Below, one piece after another: positions 23,444 through 27,305 of a stretch of 27,305 nucleotides of DNA. Within the stretch, counting starts at the first letter, position 1; each line of letters starts with the position of its first letter. Source of the stretch: a virus; IMG/VR virus record IMGVR_UViG_3300033144_000611, positions 1 to 27,305 of that record; one strand, written 5' to 3'. The notes under the pieces are model-generated. The model had not been told where the DNA came from, made no database searches, and saw only the letters and a list, made by a program, of their open reading frames with translations. A program made the position numbers and the translations under genes.

Positions 23444-25029
23444 TGAATAAAATAAGATTTATAATTGATAATTATATAGATACTGCTAATATATCGGCAG
23501 AACCTAGTATGGATGTAAATTTACCTGTAACTAATGTAAAAGAATCATCTAAATCTAAAGTTGCTAGAAGTGTGGGTAATGCCAATCAAACAATTAGAGG
23601 TTCATTTTCTACAGCCAAAGAAGTTTCTGCTATTGTAATAGGTAGACATAATTTCGTTATAGATATGCAGTATAAGATATATTTATATAATAACTCTACT
23701 ATAGATAATGATTATGTTAATACTGGTGGATTAGAAAGTGCAAATGATGATTTTTATATACCTGGTAATTATGCAAGTATTTTTATAGGTGGTGTTAATT
23801 TCGATGTTATAGGAGATACTTCATATACAGATAATTGTTTAAATGGTGTAAATAATGTAAAGCCTGCACAAGATGTATTTCGTGTAGTTACAGATCAAAC
23901 ATCTATATATACAGCAGGAACTAAATTTGATTATACAGGTGATACTAATACAACATCTAATAAAACATATACTATTGTAAGCTCTGTTTTTAGTAGTCCT
24001 AACACAGAGATAACAGTGGAAGAAGATACAGACACAGCAGGTTTCAACGGTACTCTAGCACCTTATGCTAGATATACCGTTAATACAGGTGGAGCAGTTG
24101 AAAATTCAACTACATATAATGTAACAGGTGGTACAGATAACACAGATCCAACAAAGGATATATTCTTTGTGGCTGGAGATCAAACATCTATATTTGATAT
24201 AGCTGATTTAGTTACATGTTCAAATGATACTAATTCTGGCTCAAATATTACATATACTATAGTCAGTACAACATATAATGGTGGGGCTGGAAGAACTGAA
24301 ATTACTGTTGAGAATAATGTAAGTAATCATAATTTCGATGGGGATTTATTGCCAATATACACAACTATACCAGTAACTACAAATATAATTACTAGTCCCA
24401 ATTTTGATGGTACTATATTACCAGATTTCTTAGTTTGGGATAGTGGAACTTTAAATGTAACTACAGAGTCTGTAGGTAGTACACTATGGGAATGGGGAGC
24501 GTTTTTATGGGGCTCTGAAGGTTGGGGATCAGATCAAATAGTAGCTGAGTATACTCCACCAGCAAATATAGTAGAATGGCTTACAACACCTCAAACTGGT
24601 ATTAGGGGATTTAAATTAGAACTATTAACAGCAGGGGGTAGCGTAACATACTTTGAAGTTGGAAGATTAATTATAGGTAAGTATATCCAACCTACTTATA
24701 ATATAGGATATGGACATTCCTTAACTTGGGAAGAGTCTACTAAACAATATAGAACAGATTCTGGAAGTTTGAGATCAGATAATTCTATACCTTATAGAAA
24801 ATTTGAATTTAATATAGGTACTATTACGGAAGCGGATAGAATATTATTACAACATGAACTAAGAAACGCTGGCTTGAGAAGAGATTTATTTATAAGTTTG
24901 TTCCCAGAAGATGTATCTTTAGAGAAGAAATCAGATTATAGTGGAATAGTAAAAATGACAAAAGTACCAAAATTTACAGAATTTGCACAAAATTATTATA
25001 AAGCAAAATATATAATGGAAGAGGTTTAA
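23443..25029 (+). CDS. Tail tip / baseplate-associated protein with repeat insertion
   Basis: 528 residues from ATG 23443, which overlaps the preceding stop by one base (TAATG) and has GGAGG at 23428-23432. A TTG at 23434 is in frame but sits only one base after GGAGG, so I prefer ATG 23443. Residues about 1-75 (ending VSAIVIGRHNF) and about 350-528 (WEWGAFLWGSEGWGS, LLTAGGSVTYFEVGRLIIG, FEFNIGTITEADRILL, KMTKVPKFTEF) look like the two halves of a compact conserved core. Between them lie about 270 residues of repeated beta modules. The Trp/Gly-rich WGxxxWGxxxW pattern is typical of tail tip and receptor-binding-associated phage proteins. It is encoded between hub and fibres, so it may link them. 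Precise role unknown. Confidence 0.6.
   Translation: MNKIRFIIDNYIDTANISAEPSMDVNLPVTNVKESSKSKVARSVGNANQTIRGSFSTAKEVSAIVIGRHNFVIDMQYKIYLYNNSTIDNDYVNTGGLESANDDFYIPGNYASIFIGGVNFDVIGDTSYTDNCLNGVNNVKPAQDVFRVVTDQTSIYTAGTKFDYTGDTNTTSNKTYTIVSSVFSSPNTEITVEEDTDTAGFNGTLAPYARYTVNTGGAVENSTTYNVTGGTDNTDPTKDIFFVAGDQTSIFDIADLVTCSNDTNSGSNITYTIVSTTYNGGAGRTEITVENNVSNHNFDGDLLPIYTTIPVTTNIITSPNFDGTILPDFLVWDSGTLNVTTESVGSTLWEWGAFLWGSEGWGSDQIVAEYTPPANIVEWLTTPQTGIRGFKLELLTAGGSVTYFEVGRLIIGKYIQPTYNIGYGHSLTWEESTKQYRTDSGSLRSDNSIPYRKFEFNIGTITEADRILLQHELRNAGLRRDLFISLFPEDVSLEKKSDYSGIVKMTKVPKFTEFAQNYYKAKYIMEEV
23866..24440 (+). repeat. Tandem internal protein repeat, unit about 95 residues
   Basis: Two diverged copies, starting about 23866 and 24151, share the order DQTSI, then a gap, TYTIVSS or TYTIVST, TEITVE and FNGTL or FDGDL. 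At the DNA level GATCAAACATCTATAT recurs exactly at 23893-23908 and 24178-24193, 285 bases (95 codons) apart. A degenerate earlier copy may start near 23735 (DDFYIPGNYASIF). Confidence 0.65.
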
Positions 25030-25032
25030 TAC

Positions 25033-26625
25033 ATGGCTAATTATACACAATATATACCACAATTAAATTCAACTACATATCCAATAAGTATTTCGGATTG
25101 TTTTTCGGCACTAACTACTGATGTGACTGCGTTAGAAAATGATAAATTGAATTTAACAGGTGGAATACTATCTGGTAATGTAGATATTAGAAGTACTAAT
25201 TTAACAGTTGGTATAGATACCAACACATCAGGTACTTTAAAATTATATGGAGCTGGAACTGGAAATTTAGAAGGTGGACAATTAGATATATATCCAGCAG
25301 CAGATTATGATACTACCGTAGCTTATTGGTCGCTAGATGCCTATAATAATACATTTAGAATTTTTGGGGCAACTACTGGAATTATTGCATTAACTATAGA
25401 TGTTTCTGGTAATATTGTTTTTGGTGGTGATGTTACATTTTCTAATAATGTAGTTGGTGGTTTAACAGTTTCTACAGGTGACGTAGTAGTTTCCCTAGGT
25501 GATTTAACAGTTTCCACAGGTAGTTTATTTGTAGGGGCTGATAATGTAGCTACCAGAGATGGGGCATTAACAGATACACTAATAGTTTCAGCAGATTCTA
25601 GTGGTAGGCTTACTACTAGCTCAGGAGTAGTTGATACAGATATTGCAACAATATCTACCTCTCAGACAATAACTGGAAATAAAACTTTCGGTGGTAATAA
25701 TATTATGATGGGTAGTAATACATTTAATACAATACCAGCATTTGATGGGGGTACTTCCGGAGCCACACCACCTTTTACAGTAGATTCAACTCAACTTGTA
25801 ACTAATCTTAATGCAGATTTAATAGATGGAGTACAAAGTTCTCAAATTGCGAGGTTAGATACTACTAATACATTCGCTGACGATATTATATTTACAGGAG
25901 ATACTACACATACTGGTACCCAGATATTAGGTGCAAATACTGCCACCTCTGCGGCCAACTTAATTTTAGGTGTTGGTAACTTTTTTACTGTTTCTGGAAC
26001 TTCTGCTATAAGTAGTATTAGTTCCAAAGGCGTAGGAACTATTGTTACTTTATATTTTACAGGTACTCCAAATCTATCACATAGTGCTGTGGATTTAATA
26101 CTACCAGGAGCCGCTTCAATAGGGGTAAACTCGGGGGATGTTGCAGTATTCTGGGAATACGCTGTAGGAGATTGGAGATGTATATCTTATACAAGATCTG
26201 ATACTACAGCTATACGTAATTACTCAGGAACGTGGACACCTACAATAGTAGATGATAGTCGAAGTGACGCAGAGGGTCAAACATATACTACACAATATGG
26301 TACGTATAATGTAATTGGGCAATATGCACATATATCATTTTATTTAAAAGTAAATTCATTAGGAACATTAACTACATCTCAGCAAGCAAAAATAAGTGGA
26401 TTGCCTTTCAGTGCTTGGGGGGGTTTAGAATTTGGTCATGTTACAATTTCAAAAGCAAATTCACTAGCAATAACTACAGGTACCAGTTTATCTGGTTTGA
26501 TAGATACGTTCCCTCAGATTGATTTATATAAATGGTATAATAGTACTGGTAGTTCTAATTTACTAATATCCGAGTTTTCTGCGGGTGGTGAAATATATGG
26601 CCATGGTGTTTATAGAGTACTTTAA
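25033..26625 (+). CDS. Tail fibre protein
   Basis: 530 residues with GAGG upstream of ATG 25033. The N-terminal 55 residues (MANYTQYIP, then YPISISDCFSAL and LNLTGGILSG) are shared with the next gene and should be the attachment module. Residues about 60-320 are repetitive beta shaft sequence, including a short LTVSTG duplication (about 145-165). Residues about 330-395 form a module (GTIVTLYFTG to GDWRCISY) commonly found before fibre tips. From about 397 (YSGTWTPTI, then TTQYGTYNVIGQYAHISFYL and ISGLPFSAWGG) a C-terminal knob of the GTWTP type ends the protein; such knobs are candidate receptor binders. No chaperone gene is visible after it. Confidence 0.8.
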   Translation: MANYTQYIPQLNSTTYPISISDCFSALTTDVTALENDKLNLTGGILSGNVDIRSTNLTVGIDTNTSGTLKLYGAGTGNLEGGQLDIYPAADYDTTVAYWSLDAYNNTFRIFGATTGIIALTIDVSGNIVFGGDVTFSNNVVGGLTVSTGDVVVSLGDLTVSTGSLFVGADNVATRDGALTDTLIVSADSSGRLTTSSGVVDTDIATISTSQTITGNKTFGGNNIMMGSNTFNTIPAFDGGTSGATPPFTVDSTQLVTNLNADLIDGVQSSQIARLDTTNTFADDIIFTGDTTHTGTQILGANTATSAANLILGVGNFFTVSGTSAISSISSKGVGTIVTLYFTGTPNLSHSAVDLILPGAASIGVNSGDVAVFWEYAVGDWRCISYTRSDTTAIRNYSGTWTPTIVDDSRSDAEGQTYTTQYGTYNVIGQYAHISFYLKVNSLGTLTTSQQAKISGLPFSAWGGLEFGHVTISKANSLAITTGTSLSGLIDTFPQIDLYKWYNSTGSSNLLISEFSAGGEIYGHGVYRVL

Positions 26626-26646
26626 CTAATAAAAAAGGAGAAATAA

Positions 26647-27305
26647 ATGGCTGATTATGCCGCGTATATACCAAGTGTTGGTAATACAGATTATCCAACA
26701 CAAATAGCCACTTTTATAACTATTAGTGAAGCTATGGATACAGAAATAGAAGAAGCTAGAGATGGTAATGCGTCTTTACTTGATCATATAAATTTAAAGC
26801 TTAATTTAACAGGTGGAAGTTTGTCTGGAAGTCTTACTTTAAATAATACATCACCCACATTGTGGTTGATTGAATCTGGAGTAAGTACAGATAATAGTAA
26901 ATGGTCTATGCATGTAAATAATGAAGAGTTTAGTTTAAGAGCAAATAATGATGCATTGAACAGCTTTAATAATGCATTCAATATTACTAGAACTGGTGAT
27001 ACTATAGATGGTTTTAATATAAACGCAACATGCAGTGTAGAAAAAGAATCACCTACATTATATATCAAAGATACTAGAGTTGGTGGAACTGTAGATGAAA
27101 ATAATTTCAGAATAATTCAAGCTTTTAGTTCTACACAGTTTTCTCTTTTTAATGATGCTTTGACTTTACAAAGTACATTTATGAATATTACTAGAAATGG
27201 TTATAATGTAAATGAAATAAACTTTTCAGCACTTACAAATACTAGTGTTAAAATTAATAGTAATACTGTTTGGAACGCTGGTAATGATGGAACAGGTTCT
27301 GGTCT
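26647..27305 (+). CDS. Second tail fibre protein, 3' end outside window
   Basis: Open from ATG 26647, with AGGAG about 10 bases upstream, to the last base: 219 codons plus two bases. The N-terminal module (MADYAAYIP, then YPTQIATFITI and LNLTGGSLSGSL) parallels that of the preceding fibre, suggesting both dock on the same tail component. Two shaft-like repeats follow (SPTLWLIESGV and SPTLYIKDTRV, each leading to an FNITRTG or MNITRNG turn), then VWNAGNDGTGSG, a segment that in many phage fibres precedes further shaft repeats. The distal receptor-binding part lies outside the window. Confidence 0.75.
   Translation, partial: MADYAAYIPSVGNTDYPTQIATFITISEAMDTEIEEARDGNASLLDHINLKLNLTGGSLSGSLTLNNTSPTLWLIESGVSTDNSKWSMHVNNEEFSLRANNDALNSFNNAFNITRTGDTIDGFNINATCSVEKESPTLYIKDTRVGGTVDENNFRIIQAFSSTQFSLFNDALTLQSTFMNITRNGYNVNEINFSALTNTSVKINSNTVWNAGNDGTGSG

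Noticed and set aside
25033-27305. Diversity-generating retroelement target in the fibre genes
   Set aside because: No reverse transcriptase and no template repeat are visible in the window; the Asn-rich composition is explained by fibre shaft sequence.

Overview
The window is one continuous, all-forward-strand stretch of a tailed double-stranded DNA phage (or prophage) genome: the head, neck, tail and fibre structural module of a siphovirus-like virion. It is AT-rich and very densely coded, with most gene junctions at 0 to 50 bases, several stop/start overlaps of the TAATG type and AGGAG-like ribosome binding sites. The 466-residue tail tube protein closely resembles the T5 pb6 family, and the following order also matches T5-like phages: head-tail adaptor, neck protein, tail terminator, tail tube, assembly chaperones, tape measure, tip proteins. 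The host cannot be read from the sequence. The beta-rich modules in genes 1 to 3 and the fibres remind me of uncultured marine phages, but that is recollection, not a search.

Layout. 1-5297: three large beta-rich virion or adhesin-like proteins, the first open at the left edge. 5298-5363: a short gap with a weak promoter-like sequence. 5364-6289: a single-span membrane protein (holin-like), an HNH protein and a 63-residue unknown. 6300-7398: an HK97-type portal protein broken into two overlapping reading frames, with about 30 conserved residues apparently missing at the junction. 7402-9351: prohead protease, delta/scaffold region and HK97-fold major capsid protein in one frame; an in-frame Shine-Dalgarno plus GTG sits exactly at the protease/capsid boundary and could yield a separate 454-residue capsid precursor. 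9352-9444: two tandem terminator-like hairpins. 9445-11818: head-tail adaptor, neck protein and tail terminator. 11864-13264: tail tube, followed by another strong hairpin terminator. 13312-14099: tail assembly chaperones joined by a predicted -1 ribosomal frameshift on AAATTTT. 14119-21420: a giant 2433-residue tape measure. 21422-25029: tail hub/tip proteins. 25033-27305: two fibre genes sharing an N-terminal module, the second cut by the right edge.

How it works together: the portal, capsid and protease build the procapsid; the HNH protein probably assists packaging; adaptor, neck and terminator join head and tail; the tube polymerises around the tape measure with chaperone help; and the hub, tip and fibres recognise the host. 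The hairpins directly after the two most abundant products (capsid and tube), the possible internal capsid start and the chaperone frameshift are all plausible dosage controls within a single-direction operon.

No tRNA, rRNA, CRISPR array, insertion sequence, integrase or defence gene was seen. No gene-free stretch exceeds about 95 bases. The most interesting points are the internal capsid start, the split portal, the inserted segment in the tube protein and the very long tape measure.
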